Shown: positions 1-10,705, counted from the stretch's first letter. The stretch: DNA of 64,000 bases from Symbiodinium natans (GCA_905221605.1 CAJNDS010000369.1:493501-557500); one strand, 5' to 3'. The notes: generated by a model not told the origin, from the letters alone. Program-made: numbers and translations.

Positions 1-123
1 TTTCGGGTTCCCTTGGAACCGCTTTAAAGGGGCCACCCTTTCTGTTCCTAGGTTTAGGTCGAGCGGTTCTTGGGGGCTCACTAGTCCTTGGGGTCTAAGA
101 GTCTACGAGGGTTTGGGGCTTAT

Positions 124-179
124 AAACCCTAAACCCTAAACCCTAAACCCTAAACCCTAAACCCTAAACCCTAAACCCT
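124..179 (-). repeat. CCCTAAA array
   Basis: Eight perfect units left of the exon at 203. Confidence 0.95.
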
Positions 180-202
180 TCTGGTGGCGCACTATGTTGC
201 AG

Positions 203-258
203 GGTTTGGGGCCTCATCTCGAAACGGCTCAGGGATGATGAGAGCTTTGCAGCTCTGA
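203..258 (+). CDS. Candidate exon
   Basis: Bounded by TTGCAG and GTTGTT, and preceded by the CCCTAAA array at 124-179. One frame reads VWGLISKRLRDDESFAAL. Gene unknown. Confidence 0.4.
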
Positions 259-338
259 GTTGTTGGGATTTTTCTGGGAGTCTTAGCAGGCGTCGGGCTC
301 CCTGAGTAGAGCGTCTCTGTTTGGCTTCGGGGTTTGAG

Positions 339-420
339 GTTTAGGGTTTAGGGTTTATAAGGTTTAGGGTTTAGGGTTAGGGTTTAGGGTTTAGGGTTTA
401 GGGTTTAGGGTTTAGGGTTT
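339..420 (+). repeat. TTTAGGG array
   Basis: Eleven units with two short units; right of the exon at 203. Confidence 0.95.
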
Positions 421-432
421 ACGGTTTATCAG

Positions 433-803
433 ATGCGCTCTGAGAAGCAAGTTCTGAACCGGCAACAGCCCCCAGCCTTCCCCCGAGGTCAGCTACGTGG
501 CGATGTGCAGTCACGTCATCGCGCCACCTTCCTGGAAGTACCTAGGCCCGGGGCTGCGCTGGCGTTGCAGATTGCAGCGGTGTTGGGACGTGGCCGTCTA
601 ACAGTCCTCTACAGCTGAGCCCTATATATCCCAAACCCTTGAAGGCGTGCGGAAATGCATGTGTCCAGGTCTTGATGATTATCTGATACGAAGGCCACTG
701 TGAACTCCCCCCCCTCTAGCCCCCACTGTCGGAGCCACAGCCCCATAACCCGGAAGCCTCCCAAGTCCTCGACCACAAAGATGTGTAAAGCCCACAGCAG
801 CCT
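433..803 (+). other. Unique GC-rich stretch between arrays, coding status unresolved
   Basis: Several forward frames are open here, for example VSYVAMCSHVIAPPSWKYLG from about 494. I cannot pick an exon with good splice sites. Confidence 0.3.
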
Positions 804-943
804 CAAACCCTAAATCCTAAACCCCAAACCCTAAACCCTGCCCTAAACCCCAAACCCTAAACCCTAAACCCTGAACCCCAAACCCCAAACCCCAAACCCT
901 AAACCCCAAGCCCCAAACCCTAAACCCCAAACCCTAAACCCCA
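804..943 (-). repeat. Mixed CCCTAAA / CCCCAAA array
   Basis: About 20 units, half of them with C in place of T. Confidence 0.9.
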
Positions 944-1110
944 AATGCTAACAACCCCAATCCGACTGGGAGCCCTCCTGATTGGCCAGTCCCCTTCGGC
1001 TCGGCCATGCCCCCGTGCCTCAGCCCGGGTTTCAACGGGCGCCGCGCCCCAGCTTGTGGCTTCTGCGTTTTTTTTGTTAATGAATATCAATATTTGGTTT
1101 TTTTGGGTAG

Positions 1111-1275
1111 GGCGGGGGGGTGGGGGGGGGGGGGGTGGGGGGGGGGGGTGGGGGCGGGGGGGGGGGGGGGGGGGGGTGGGGGGGGGGGGGTGGGGGGGGG
1201 GGGTGGGGGGGGGGGTGGGGGGGGGGGGGTGGGGGGGGGGGGGTGGGGGGGGGGGGGGGGGGGGGGGGGGGTGGG
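1111..1275 (+). repeat. Long G-run repeat
   Basis: About 165 bases of G interrupted by single T (and one C). Gly-rich and Pro-rich frames here are artefacts. Confidence 0.95.
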
Positions 1276-2330
1276 CTTAGGGTTGTTTAGGCTTGAGTTT
1301 GGGGGAGATGATTTGAGTGTTTGCACCTTTAAGATGTGTGTCTCTTTGTGGAATGGAGGCCTTGTATACCCCGGAATTGTGCTATTCTTATAATCGGAAC
1401 CCCCAAAGAGGAACCCTCATGTTTGGAAAGCCCCCGTATGGTCTTGAAGGGTTTAGGGTTTGGTGGGAAGAGCTTTTCTGCAAAACATGTGCCAGGTGAC
1501 CAAAAGCAAACGATCGCATGCAGGCAAGTGTGCTCTTACCTCGCAATGAAACAACCAATGCCCTTTCAAACTGGGCCGACGGCGCCTGCCTATCAGAGCC
1601 ATCCTTACAGCCCTATGAACCCTGTATGACCCTAAAGCCCCCTACAAACCCTGTATGCCCTAAGCCCTTAACCCTAAACCCGAAACCCTTGTGGGACGAG
1701 GCAACTGTGACACTAGAACCCCTACGTGACCCCTAGAACCTCGACAAAACCCTGTAAACCCAACAACCCCCCAAACCCCAAAACGCCGACCCCTCTGCAG
1801 CAGCGGTGAGCTCAAACCTGCCCCCATGTGCCTGGTGATCCGGTCCCTGCGAGATGACGTCGTTCTCACTCTCCCGGACACTCGGGCTGACATACATGAG
1901 GGTTTAGGGTTTAGGGTTTAGGGTTTTGTACATGATGGCTTGCCCTAAATTTGGGGAATACCCTGGGTTCTGCTTTTTGTGTTTTTGTATGGTACCATGA
2001 TAATAGTTGCAGCTTTTTGAGGTGCTGTTGGGGAAACGTTACTTATGCCCATATGCATGCGCTCATGGATTCACACAATCCCCGCCAGCCTGAGCTCGGG
2101 ACCCTCAACCCAATATTTCCACATGTCCGTATGCACCCGGAAATTTTCCTTAAACCCCCCAAAGAACTTTCAGACCCTCAACACCCTAAACCCTAATCCC
2201 TAAACCCAAGGAACTCAAAGAGCTCACTAAGTGTCTGAGTTCCGTGCGCCGAAAAGAGCGAAGCAGAAAGCCGAGGATGCCCAAGGAGGATATGATCTGC
2301 ACTGGCTGCGGCCGCCTGGCCTTGAGCATT

Positions 2331-2439
2331 CCTTGGGGAACTGAACCCTAAAATTTGGGGTCATATACTCTGTACTACCATAATTCCTACTGAGGTATAT
2401 GAACCATAAACTCTTTTAGGGTTCATTTGGTCCCCAAGG
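2331..2439. mobile_element. MITE family M5, copy a
   Basis: CCTTGGGGAACTGAACCCTAAA at the left inverts against TTTAGGGTTCATTTGGTCCC at the right; the centre holds CATATACTCTGTACTACCAT. Confidence 0.75.
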
Positions 2440-2702
2440 TTGTGAGTCTACAGGGTTTAAGGATCTTAAGGGTTTCCGGTGGGGGGGTTCAGGATGTAGG
2501 GTTTTGGGGATTGAGGGGGCTGATTTCGGGGTTTAGGGGTTTAGGGGCTAAGGTTTAAGGATCTTAAGGGTTTGGGGGCTGTGGATGCGGCGGTTTGGGG
2601 GGGCCGCGTTCAGGTTGAAGGGCAGTTTAGCCCGAGGGGTCTACTGCTAGTCATCACTCGCAGTATTGTGACAGCTTTCAGGATACATTAATATATATTT
2701 TA

Positions 2703-2733
2703 TTTATATGATGTTATACACATCATATAAATA
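2703..2733. repeat. Perfect AT-rich hairpin
   Basis: ATTTATATGATG and CATCATATAAAT around a 7-base loop. It is about 490 bases upstream of the zinc-ribbon nuclease gene. Confidence 0.85.
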
Positions 2734-3221
2734 AAAAAAAAATTCAAACGCGATGTGCTGTGTACGAATTCTAACTTCGCCAGAGGGCAACTCCGAAGTC
2801 CCCAAGGTCAACAGGTTTGAGGATATACCCGGGGGCCCTCTTCACCGACAGGTTTAGGGGATGTGCCTACTTGTTAAGGATAATTAAGGGAGTTTCTACT
2901 TGGCTATAGGTAAATAGAGACCCAGGCCCTTGGTAGAAGTTGAATCATCGAATACGTGCAGGGACACAGGCGCGTGTGTTTGTGCCCTTGGCGTCGTTGC
3001 AGATCCATGAATCCATGCTTTCAAAACCTGCATCGCTGTCATTGGCTCCGATGAAGCTGCAGAGGGTCATGGACAGCTAGCAGCTTGCTGGACATCGGCG
3101 GCTCAGCTTGTTAATGACAAATCTTCACGGCAGAGGCAAGCAGCAAGAGTACAAACCTGACATCGCAGGGAAGTAGTTGATTAGTTGATAGACCAGTATA
3201 TATGCTCAGCAAACCAAAGCC

Positions 3222-4649
3222 GTGAGCTCGATGAAGCGCTCCCGGGCATCGCTTCCGGGCTTCTTCCTTCTGGCATTTCTCCTGGCAGCAGGTCTGCAAC
3301 CTCCCAGAAATTCAAACGTCTGGTCAAGCTGGAGGTGGGCTGGGGGCCCAAGTTGGGGGAGAGTTGCCCGCAATGCAGCCTGCAGGCGGGGCTCCTCTGC
3401 CACCAAAACTCAAGCAACGTGGGTCCGGTGGAGGAGTGAGGCCGGTTGGCGCCGAGCGTTGCAGATACTTCAGGAGCTCCAGCCTGATCGGTACGATGCT
3501 CGCCGGATGGACTGGAGCTGGTGGCAAGAGAACATCTGCAATGACACTTCCAAGATAGATGTGACCTGCCAAGAATGCGGCCATCGCTCTCGTGACACGA
3601 TGTTACGGAACCTGCGAAGTGGTCAGTCACCCGGGTGCTTTTGCAACGGGGGCGTGCGATGGTCCAGCCGAGAAGGGCACGCCCGCTGCTTGGAGTTGCT
3701 GAGGGATCGCCACGGCGAGAGGTACGATGCCAGCCGCATGGACTGGAGCTGGTGGCAAGAGAACATCTGCAATGCCACTTCCAAGATAGATGTGACCTGC
3801 CAAGAATGCGGCCATCGCTCTCGTGACACGATGTTGGGGAACCTGCGAAGTGGTCAGTCGCCCGGGTGCTTTTGCAACGGAGGTGTGCGATGGTCCAGCA
3901 GGGAAGGGCACGCCCGCTGCTTGGAGTTGCTGACGAATCGCCACGGCGAGAGGTACGATGCTAGCCGCATGGACTGGAGCTGGTGGCACAGGAACATCGA
4001 CAATGCGAATTCCAAGATAGATGTGACTTGCCAAGAATGCGGCCATCGCTCTCGCGACACTTGGTTGCGGAGCCTGCAAAGTGGCCACCCGCCCGGGTGC
4101 CTTTGCGCGAGGAAGACGGAAGGCAAGTTGATGCAGTGGTTGCTTGAAACCTTTGCAGGTTGCACGGCTCAGGTGCCGGGCTGCGTGAATCCAAAGACTC
4201 AGCGCAGCCTGCCCTTTGATTTCGGCTTATGCAACGACACCGTTCTCATCGAGCTGGATGGGGCCATTGGCCACTTCGGCCGCGGTTGGGGAGGCGCTGC
4301 GGATGATGGAGGGGTGCCGCGAAGAGACCTCTTCAAAGAGCAATGGGCGCTGCGGCAGGGCAAAGCCGTCATCCGATTGTTGCAGGCAGATGTGTATATG
4401 GATTGTTGGAATTGGAAGGACTTCCTGACCGCGGCCGTCCAGCATGCAATTCGTAATTCAGATCCCTTCGTGCTGACGCAGGATGCCCCGCCGTATCGAG
4501 ACGGCATCTACCGCAAGCTGCGCCAGGGCATTCCCTGCCAGGTTGGCAGCTTCCAACCTACCCACGATGTCAGCATCCCATACTTGGCGTATGGAGCAGA
4601 AGGCGGCGAAAAGAGCCACGTTGCTTTGTCAACCGGTAGTGAAAGGTAA
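3222..4649 (+). CDS. Zinc-ribbon repeat protein with C-terminal PD-(D/E)XK (DUF559/Vsr-like) nuclease domain
   Basis: This is an uninterrupted 475-residue frame, unusual beside the intron-rich neighbours. Residues 4-27 form a basic then hydrophobic segment like a signal or organelle-targeting peptide. Three tandem 77-residue units (231-bp DNA period) start near residues 90, 167 and 244. Each contains YDA..RMDWSWW, then CQECGH and PGC.C, giving putative zinc ligands C116/C119/C139/C141, C193/C196/C216/C218 and C270/C273/C293/C295. After these comes a nuclease-like region with E300, D333 in PFDFGL, IELDG at 343-347, H351, and D369/K372 before VIRLLQADVY. This matches the E..D..ExDG..H..D order of DUF559/Vsr-type enzymes. 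Likely a DNA-acting enzyme; target unknown. Met 3222 or 3231 could start it. Confidence 0.8.
   Translation: MSSMKRSRASLPGFFLLAFLLAAGLQPPRNSNVWSSWRWAGGPSWGRVARNAACRRGSSATKTQATWVRWRSEAGWRRALQILQELQPDRYDARRMDWSWWQENICNDTSKIDVTCQECGHRSRDTMLRNLRSGQSPGCFCNGGVRWSSREGHARCLELLRDRHGERYDASRMDWSWWQENICNATSKIDVTCQECGHRSRDTMLGNLRSGQSPGCFCNGGVRWSSREGHARCLELLTNRHGERYDASRMDWSWWHRNIDNANSKIDVTCQECGHRSRDTWLRSLQSGHPPGCLCARKTEGKLMQWLLETFAGCTAQVPGCVNPKTQRSLPFDFGLCNDTVLIELDGAIGHFGRGWGGAADDGGVPRRDLFKEQWALRQGKAVIRLLQADVYMDCWNWKDFLTAAVQHAIRNSDPFVLTQDAPPYRDGIYRKLRQGIPCQVGSFQPTHDVSIPYLAYGAEGGEKSHVALSTGSER
3491..4105 (+). repeat. Three tandem 231-bp units encoding zinc-ribbon modules
   Basis: GTACGATG at 3491, 3722 and 3953 marks an exact 231-bp period. 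Units 1 and 2 are nearly identical. The third diverges in its last third, where the nuclease domain begins. This suggests recent duplication or gene conversion. Confidence 0.9.
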
Positions 4650-5566
4650 GAAGGGCAAACATGATCCTTTTAGGGAGGGTTTAAGTGCTTGGGGTTTAGG
4701 GTTTACCAATCCTCGCGTCCCAAACCCACATCAACTCTCAAGCCCAGACCCTAATTCATCCCCACCTCCTGTGAGCACTCATGCCCGAAAATTGATATAC
4801 TTGATGAGCCCAAGCCCAATCGCCCAACCCACTAAAAAGGCCCCCAAACCCTCCACAGCCGAAGTTCCAAAACATCGGGGGAGGGATGAGAGGCTCTACG
4901 TAGAGTTGTTCCTCTCCCATCCTCTTCCCTTCAGCTTCTTGCCTTTTTATATTTGGCCCGGGCAAAGATCTCTGTAAGCCCGACAAACCCCAAACTTCAG
5001 CTTTTTGCCCAGGGAAAGATCCCTACAACTCCGGCACCGGCTGCCTCTGCGCTCCCGGTGCGGGGAACTGGGTCTACAAGGCCACTGGAACCATTGACCC
5101 GGGCACGGAGAAGGCAGAGGAGCCGAAGGGCCACTGGGACGCAAGGGATTAGTTGGTTTAGCTTGTTTTGGGGTAGAGGCTTCACTTGAAGCTAAGGTGG
5201 TTTTTAGGTTGTAGGCCTTAGAATTAAGTTTAGTTTGAGGGCCACAGGGCTGAGGGCTTGCGAAGATTTCGGGCGTTGTCGAGTTGCAATTCAAGCGTGT
5301 GGAATCCGGATTGAGGGGTTCACAGATACCGAATCGTTTGACCCAATTGAGCGTGAGTGAGGATGGATGGATGATAGCAACCGTAGACCTTGGCGCTAGC
5401 CGCCGAAGAGGGCATGGTGTGAGGCATGGCAACATGGGCTCCTCTAAGCCGGGTATCTCGAAGCCCCCTCACGCAGGGTCGCTCGGTGACCACCGCAAAC
5501 TTACCCTGAACCGCAAACAGTAAACTCCCAACAGTCGAAACATGATTCTCCTGCAATCCCAGCACT
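4650..5566. other. 3' flank of the zinc-ribbon nuclease gene, nothing assignable
   Basis: The word GATCCCTACAACTCCGGCAC and an A/G-rich stretch; frames on both strands are unconvincing. Confidence 0.45.
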
Positions 5567-5570
5567 ACTC

Positions 5571-5683
5571 CTTGGTAGCCCAATGGTACCCTTTTCCCTT
5601 TTTTGGGTTCAAGGTTCCCTTATAAATTAACCAACCCCAAAAAAAGGGTGCCCTTATTATCATATGGTTACTGGGCTACTAAG
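5571..5683 (+). mobile_element. MITE family M1, copy a (113 bp)
   Basis: Ends CTTGGTAGCCCAGTGGTA and GGTTACTGGGCTACTAAG are inverted. The flanks ACTC at 5567-5570 and 5684-5687 are a perfect 4-bp target duplication. Confidence 0.88.
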
Positions 5684-5852
5684 ACTCGTCATTCAGCAAT
5701 GTCCCAACTTTATGGCGTGTATGGCGCAGTCCGAGGAAGCCCAGCCGACGACGGCGAGGTCACCTGCAGCTGCGGGCAGCCACGCAAGCGGGCGACGAAA
5801 GCCCCGGATCGAGTGCTTCCCTGCAGGCCTTGGGAGCGGGATTGGGGATCAG

Positions 5853-5945
5853 GATTTAGGGTTTAGGGTTTAGGGTTTAGGGATTTAGGATTTAGGGTTT
5901 AGGGTTTAGGGTTTAGGGCTTTAGATTCTTTAGGCTTAGGGTTTA
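5853..5945 (+). repeat. TTTAGGG array
   Basis: About 11 units with ATTTAGGA variants. Confidence 0.9.
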
Positions 5946-6237
5946 GGACCGATGTGATTATAAGGTTACGTACGTTTTGGGTTTAGGATTCTGGGTAGGG
6001 CCCTTGGGATATGTGATGTGTAAGAGGGTCATATGTAGGAATGCGTATCAGCGGGCTTTAAGGGCGATCATAGGATAGGATTTAGGGTTTAGGACTAGGA
6101 TGTGTGAGGTCAAGTTTAGGGTGGGTTGAGGGTTTGGAATTTGGTGTGGCATTTACATTCCAGACCGTGTAGACGGCGATGTTTTGAGAGTTTGTGGTTG
6201 AGGGAACATAATACCCTAAAACCGTAAACCCTGCTGA

Positions 6238-6386
6238 AACCCTAAACCCTAAACCCTAAACCCAAACTCTAAACCCTAAACCCTAAACCCTAAACCCTAA
6301 ACCCTAAACCCTAAACCCTAAACCCTAAACCCTAAACCCTAAACCCTAAACCCTAAACCCTAAACCCTAAACCCTAAACCCTAAAC
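6238..6386 (-). repeat. CCCTAAA array
   Basis: About 21 units ending at ACAG, the acceptor of the 6391 microexon. Confidence 0.95.
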
Positions 6387-6390
6387 ACAG

Positions 6391-6432
6391 GCACTGCGGC
6401 GATGAAGCGCGGGCGGCCGCCGAGTTGGCCAA
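6391..6432 (+). CDS. Candidate microexon
   Basis: A 42-base segment between ACACAG and GTGACT reads HCGDEARAAAELA. About 21 CCCTAAA units end directly at its acceptor and TTTAGGG units start at 6469. Confidence 0.5.
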
Positions 6433-6468
6433 GTGACTTTCAAGGCGAACCCTACAATGAAAAGCACA

Positions 6469-6540
6469 GGGTTTAGGGTTTAGGGTTTAGGGTTTAGGGT
6501 TTGGGGTGTAGGGTTCAGGGTTTAGGGTTTAGGGTTTAGA
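6469..6540 (+). repeat. TTTAGGG array
   Basis: About 10 units, 37 bases after the 6391 microexon. Confidence 0.95.
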
Positions 6541-6625
6541 GTATACTACGGTATACCCTGTTTTACTGTAATCCCTGTCAAGGTTTATATTCACCATAAT
6601 TCCTTTTTAGGCCTCATCTGGTTTG
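6538..6625. mobile_element. MITE family M5, degenerate piece
   Basis: GTATACTACGGTATACCCTG and CACCATAATTCCTTTTTAGG resemble the core, directly after a TTTAGGG array. Confidence 0.35.
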
Positions 6626-7530
6626 TGAAGGGGTTCAGGCGTTTAGAAGTGTAGGGGCACCTCTCGACCCCAGGGGCGTTCTTTTATTAGGAGTGGTAGT
6701 GGAAGCAGTGGTGTGATAGATACATTCTTCTCGGTGAAGTTCGTTCCTTGAATATCATTCCTACCTGTTTGGGCTTCGAGGATGGTGTTGGGGGTTTAGC
6801 ATGTGGTGGGTTTGGGGCGACTCAGGTTTTGTCATGATTCGAAGTTTCGGGCTTCAGGGTCTGTAGGGTTCCGCGGTGCAGATTCAGGACTTGAGCTTCA
6901 GGGTAACCTCAAGCTCAAGCTCAGCTACTTCTAGCATTTAGACCCCCAACAGCAACCCTCCCTCCTCCCCCTAAACCCGACGCCCTAAACCCAATCAGAA
7001 GCACATCGACCTGAGGTGGCTACCCTGGTGCTTCCGAGCAGTTTCAATCATGCACCCGGGTCCACCCCTCCATCAATTCGCAGCGCAGCGAACTCCTGAC
7101 CTACACTACTGTTTGCTTCAGAACCCCCCAACAAAGAACAAGACGCTCGTCCTTACAAGGCGAATATAGGGATTCCTATCTCCTTTTTGGAAATATCGTT
7201 TGGGCTTGTTCAGCAAATAGTAGTACAGTTACCATCACCTGGCCGATGATGTAGGTGTGTGGGAATTGCAGGGTTTGGGAACTAACCCGTAACCCATCGA
7301 TTTGGGATTTACAGGGTTTAGGTTTTCGCGGAGGTAGGAGCTGGCAGTTGGCGGAAACACACCAGCTTTTCATGTACTACAAGTAGAACTGCCCATTGGC
7401 TACGGCAAGATCCAGGTTATTTTCAATAGGCTTCTGGGAGGCTACTTACAACTGCAACACCTCTGCTTCATGTACTTCATCTACACTAAAGGGCTTCGGG
7501 GTCTAACTGTTTGGGCAGGCGCCTTTGCAG
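6626..7530. other. No exon identified
   Basis: Drifted telomere-like words and unique sequence of ordinary composition. Confidence 0.45.
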
Positions 7531-7589
7531 GGGGGGCGCCGGCGGCGCTTGAATGTTTTCAAGGAGACTCCCTGGGCGCTGCTTGGGAA
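7531..7589 (+). CDS. Candidate exon
   Basis: TTTGCAG precedes and GTGTGG follows; reads GGAPAALECFQGDSLGAAW. Unidentified. Confidence 0.35.
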
Positions 7590-7614
7590 GTGTGGAACAC
7601 CACGGCACGCGACA

Positions 7615-7698
7615 ACCCTAAACCCTAAACCCCAGACCCTAAACCCTAAACCCTAAACCCTAAACCCTAGACCCTAGACCCTAGACCCTAGACCCTAA
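7615..7698 (-). repeat. CCCTAAA array with CCCTAGA tail
   Basis: Twelve units; the last four are CCCTAGA, showing local homogenisation of a variant. Confidence 0.95.
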
Positions 7699-7710
7699 GA
7701 CCGAAGGAAA

Positions 7711-7821
7711 GTGAGCCCCGAGCACCTTCCCAAGCGGCCCTGGAAGAAAAGCGGGCAAGAAGGCGACGTTACTGACTCCTGCCAAAGGCAGCCTTCAAAG
7801 GAGGAGAAGAACAGAAAAGGA
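7711..7821 (+). CDS. Candidate exon, Lys-rich
   Basis: Open frame reading LPKRPWKKSGQEGDVTD and SKEEKNRKG up to the TTTAGGG array. The 5' boundary is uncertain. Confidence 0.4.
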
Positions 7822-8267
7822 GGGTTTAGGGTTTAGGGTTTAGGGTGTAGGGTTAGGGTTTAGGGTTTAGGGTCTAAGGTTAGGAGGGGGTTCAGTAGAG
7901 TGTGCCAGGTTTGACTTGGTTAAGTCTCAAATCCTACACCCTTGAAGCCTTGTCTTAAGAATCCAAAGCGCGATTCGAGTCAAGAAGTTGTAAGCATGGT
8001 GCGCCTTGCCCTTGCCGCGTTAATAAACGGAAGGCGCCTAATGATACAATCACAACACAAGCAAAGTCATAACCTATTGAATATCAGTCTACATATATAT
8101 ATATGTGTGTATATATATATATGTAGAATATTTGTATATTCTATATAATACACATATTGCATCTGCCATAGCTTCGTTTGACATTGCTAGTTGTGTTCTG
8201 CTGAATTAACCACCCACCAAACAGAAGGTTCTTGGTGGTTTGGACCCCGCCACTTCGAATGCCTCAG

Positions 8268-8292
8268 CCGAGCTCTCGCAAGAAGCCCAAAG
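8268..8292 (+). CDS. Candidate 25-base microexon
   Basis: CCTCAG before, GTTGAG after; reads PSSRKKPK. Very short, so weak. Confidence 0.25.
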
Positions 8293-8370
8293 GTTGAGGG
8301 TTTAGGGTTGAGGGTTGAGGGTTTAGGGTTTAGGGTTGAGGGTTGAGGGTTGAGGGTTTAGGTTTTAGGG
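8292..8370 (+). repeat. GGGTTGA / GGGTTTA mixed array
   Basis: Eleven units alternating the two forms. Confidence 0.95.
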
Positions 8371-8496
8371 ACACCTGAGCTGCTACTCCCTCCCTCAACC
8401 CCTAGAACCTCCGAACCCCAAAACCCTTTCAACCCTCAACTATAGCAACTATAGGGGCCTAAATGATTAGAAATGGGTTTTGGGGGTTATCGGAAA

Positions 8497-8544
8497 CCCC
8501 CTAAACCCTAAACCCTAAACCCTAAACCCTAAACCCTAAACCCA
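8497..8544 (-). repeat. CCCTAAA array
   Basis: Seven units, left of the helical exon at 8549. Confidence 0.95.
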
Positions 8545-8548
8545 AAAG

Positions 8549-8642
8549 TCCTTGGAGCCTCGTCCGATGACGGTGGACGTGGCGGAGCTTCGGCGGCAAG
8601 TCGCGAAGGCGCGGCAGAAGATACAGGAGGCGCGGCCCAGGG
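8549..8642 (+). CDS. Candidate exon, helical
   Basis: One frame reads MTVDVAELRRQVAKARQ, strongly amphipathic; a second frame rich in Gly and Ala is also open. It sits between CCCTAAA (8497-8544) and TTTAGGG (8655-8768). Confidence 0.5.
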
Positions 8643-8654
8643 GCTGAAGTTTGG

Positions 8655-8768
8655 GGGTTTAGGGTTTAGGGTTTAGGGTTTAGGGTTTATGGTTTAGGGT
8701 TTAGGGTCTGGGGTTTAGGGTTTAGGGTTTCGGGTTCAGGGTTTAGGGTTTAGGGTTTAGGGTTTAGG
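8655..8768 (+). repeat. TTTAGGG array
   Basis: Sixteen units, right of the helical exon at 8549. Confidence 0.95.
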
Positions 8769-9122
8769 TGGGTCTTCGGGCTTTGCTCTCTTTGTTATAC
8801 AAGGCTTTGGGGTAATTGCGGGTGTGTACTGTACTGAGTTTCAACTTCGGATGGAGCGTTTAGAGCCGAGTTTGGTTTCGTTTGTCGGGTTGTTAGCATC
8901 TTGCCTACCCTGCGCAAACACAATCCCTGTACAGGGGGGTGAGGGGGTTGGGGTGTCCACAGCAATTTGAATCTGTGTGGGCAAAGAGGGGTCTGTAGGC
9001 ATTAGGACCCATGGAACTTTCCAAGAACTTTCCAATCCATTCCAAATCAACCCCAGTACACGGTAAAACCCTAAACGCCCTAAACCCTAAACCCTAAGGA
9101 ATCCTTCAAACACGCCCGCTAG

Positions 9123-9220
9123 GCGGAAGCTGCGGGGGACGAGGAGCAGCTCTTAGACTTGATCTGCGAGCCTCGCTGGAGTCATTGGATGAGGGAGGGG
9201 GCTCCAAGGGGCCAAGATAG
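9123..9220 (+). CDS. Candidate exon
   Basis: CTAG acceptor and GTACTG donor. It reads AEAAGDEEQLLDLICEPRW then SHWMREGAP without a stop for 98 bases. One of the clearer orphan exons. Confidence 0.55.
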
Positions 9221-9270
9221 GTACTGCATTAGTCTCCCCACCCCCTCCCACCCCCCTCCCCCACGGAACC

Positions 9271-9330
9271 GCCCTAAACCCTAAACCCTAAACCCTAAAC
9301 CCTAAACCCTAAACCCTAAACCCTAAACCC
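9271..9330 (-). repeat. CCCTAAA array
   Basis: Eight units ending 16 bases before the exon at 9347. Confidence 0.95.
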
Positions 9331-9346
9331 GAAGCCTTCTTCACAG

Positions 9347-9404
9347 GGAGAAAGGGGGGACTCCGAGAGGGCCCAAAAAAGCAGGCGCATGCGACGCAAC
9401 AGAG
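9347..9404 (+). CDS. Candidate exon
   Basis: TTCACAG before and GTAGCA after. It is open as GRKGGLREGPKKQAHATQ or as EKGGTPRGPKKAGACDATE. Confidence 0.4.
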
Positions 9405-9447
9405 GTAGCAGCTCTCTGAAACCGAGCCCTCCTCTCCGCACCCCCAG

Positions 9448-9524
9448 GTTTAGGGTTTAGGGTTTAGGGTTTAGGGTTTAGGGTTTAGGGTTTAGGGTTT
9501 AGGGTGTAGGGTGTAGGGTTTAGG
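9448..9524 (+). repeat. TTTAGGG array
   Basis: Eleven units starting right after CCCCCAG. Confidence 0.95.
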
Positions 9525-10449
9525 GAAGGCCCTCAGCAACAGGAGTGCCCGAAACCCTTGTGCCCCAAAGCATGACAGGACAAACACAGGGCCCACTTTC
9601 CTGAAGCCCCTGAACTCCCTGAGCCCCCGTTATAACCTTTATTTAGGGTACGTGGGCCCCCACACTTTATAAGTGCCCTGAAGCAGTTGCGCTATAAGTA
9701 TAAACCCATACCTTATAAGTGCCCATGAACCTCCCAAAGCAAGCCCAGGAAGCCAACGAGCTGCAAGACGCCCTGCGGAACTTCGAGCGCCGCGGCTCAG
9801 CTTGGGGGTTTTGGCTGAGTCTTGAGGGCTTTTGGGGGGGGTTTAAGGCTGGAAATCCTGAAGAAATCGGTAAAAATTTTCCTTTAAACAAATCGTTCAA
9901 ATTTTAAGTCAGCTCCGAAACCTAGAACCTAAACCCTTAAACCCCGAACCGTAAACCTGCTGCGTCGGAGAGGAGCTTCGAGGCTTTCTGGGATCCTTCG
10001 TGGAGCTTTCGCTACAACGAGGCAGGGCTTGAAGCTCTTCAAGCCAGGGGCTGCTTCGAGCCTTTTCTCCCAGCATTTGCTTCAGAAGCCCCCCAAAAAG
10101 TAAAAGTATACTTCCTTCCTTGTAAGGGTAAATTCGGGATTGTTTTCTGGCTCAAGCGGTCCCGGGTTTAGGTCGACGCTTAGGCGTGAAAGACACGCGC
10201 ACCCATGTGGGCTCGGGAAAGATACGTGCTTGCCATCCGCCGTGCCGAATGTTAGATTTGAGATCTTCTTATTTTTGGTGGGTTTGGGGTTTGGGGTTTA
10301 GTGGCGGCTTTATAAGGGTTTAGCATTTAGGGTTTGGGGTTTAGGGTTTAGGGTTAAGAGTTCAGGGGTCGGGCTTCCCAAAGCCGCACAGCTTCAGCTT
10401 TCCGTAGGCTTGCTTCGGGGATGGGATGCTGAACCCTGATTCCTGTAAG
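9525..10449. other. No exon identified
   Basis: Contains CTGGCTCAAG at 10150 and a degenerate TTTAGGG patch at 10265-10360. Confidence 0.45.
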
Positions 10450-10533
10450 ACCCTAAACCCTAAACCGAAACCCTAAACCCTAAATCCTAGACCCTAAACC
10501 CGAAACCCTAAACCCTAAACCCTAAACCCTAAA
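10450..10533 (-). repeat. CCCTAAA array
   Basis: Twelve units, three with CCGAAA. Confidence 0.95.
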
Positions 10534-10613
10534 GCCTACACACATCTTGGAGTTTTGGAAAGCCTTAAAACTTTGGTCCCTAAGCCCTGCGTAGTGCCCT
10601 GAATTCCGGGCAG

Positions 10614-10705
10614 GTCTCGCTGAAGCCGGTGGCTGAGAGTTGCTGGATGTTGCGTGAGCTGCTGCCACCCGACGCGTGCCGAGATCTGTGGCTTGTCAAG
10701 CTCGG
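10614..10705 (+). CDS. Candidate exon
   Basis: GGGCAG acceptor; the donor is the first GTTTAG of a TTTAGGG array. It reads VSLKPVAESCWMLRELLPP then DACRDLWLVKL. Confidence 0.6.

Larger units (their letters stand above)
1276..3221. other. No gene seen apart from the M5 element, a short array and the AT hairpin
   Basis: Unique and drifted repeat text; short frames overlap on both strands without splice-site support. Confidence 0.5.

Noticed and set aside
945-1393. Gly-rich and Pro-rich proteins across the G run
   Set aside because: They are translations of a homopolymer-like repeat in several frames on both strands.
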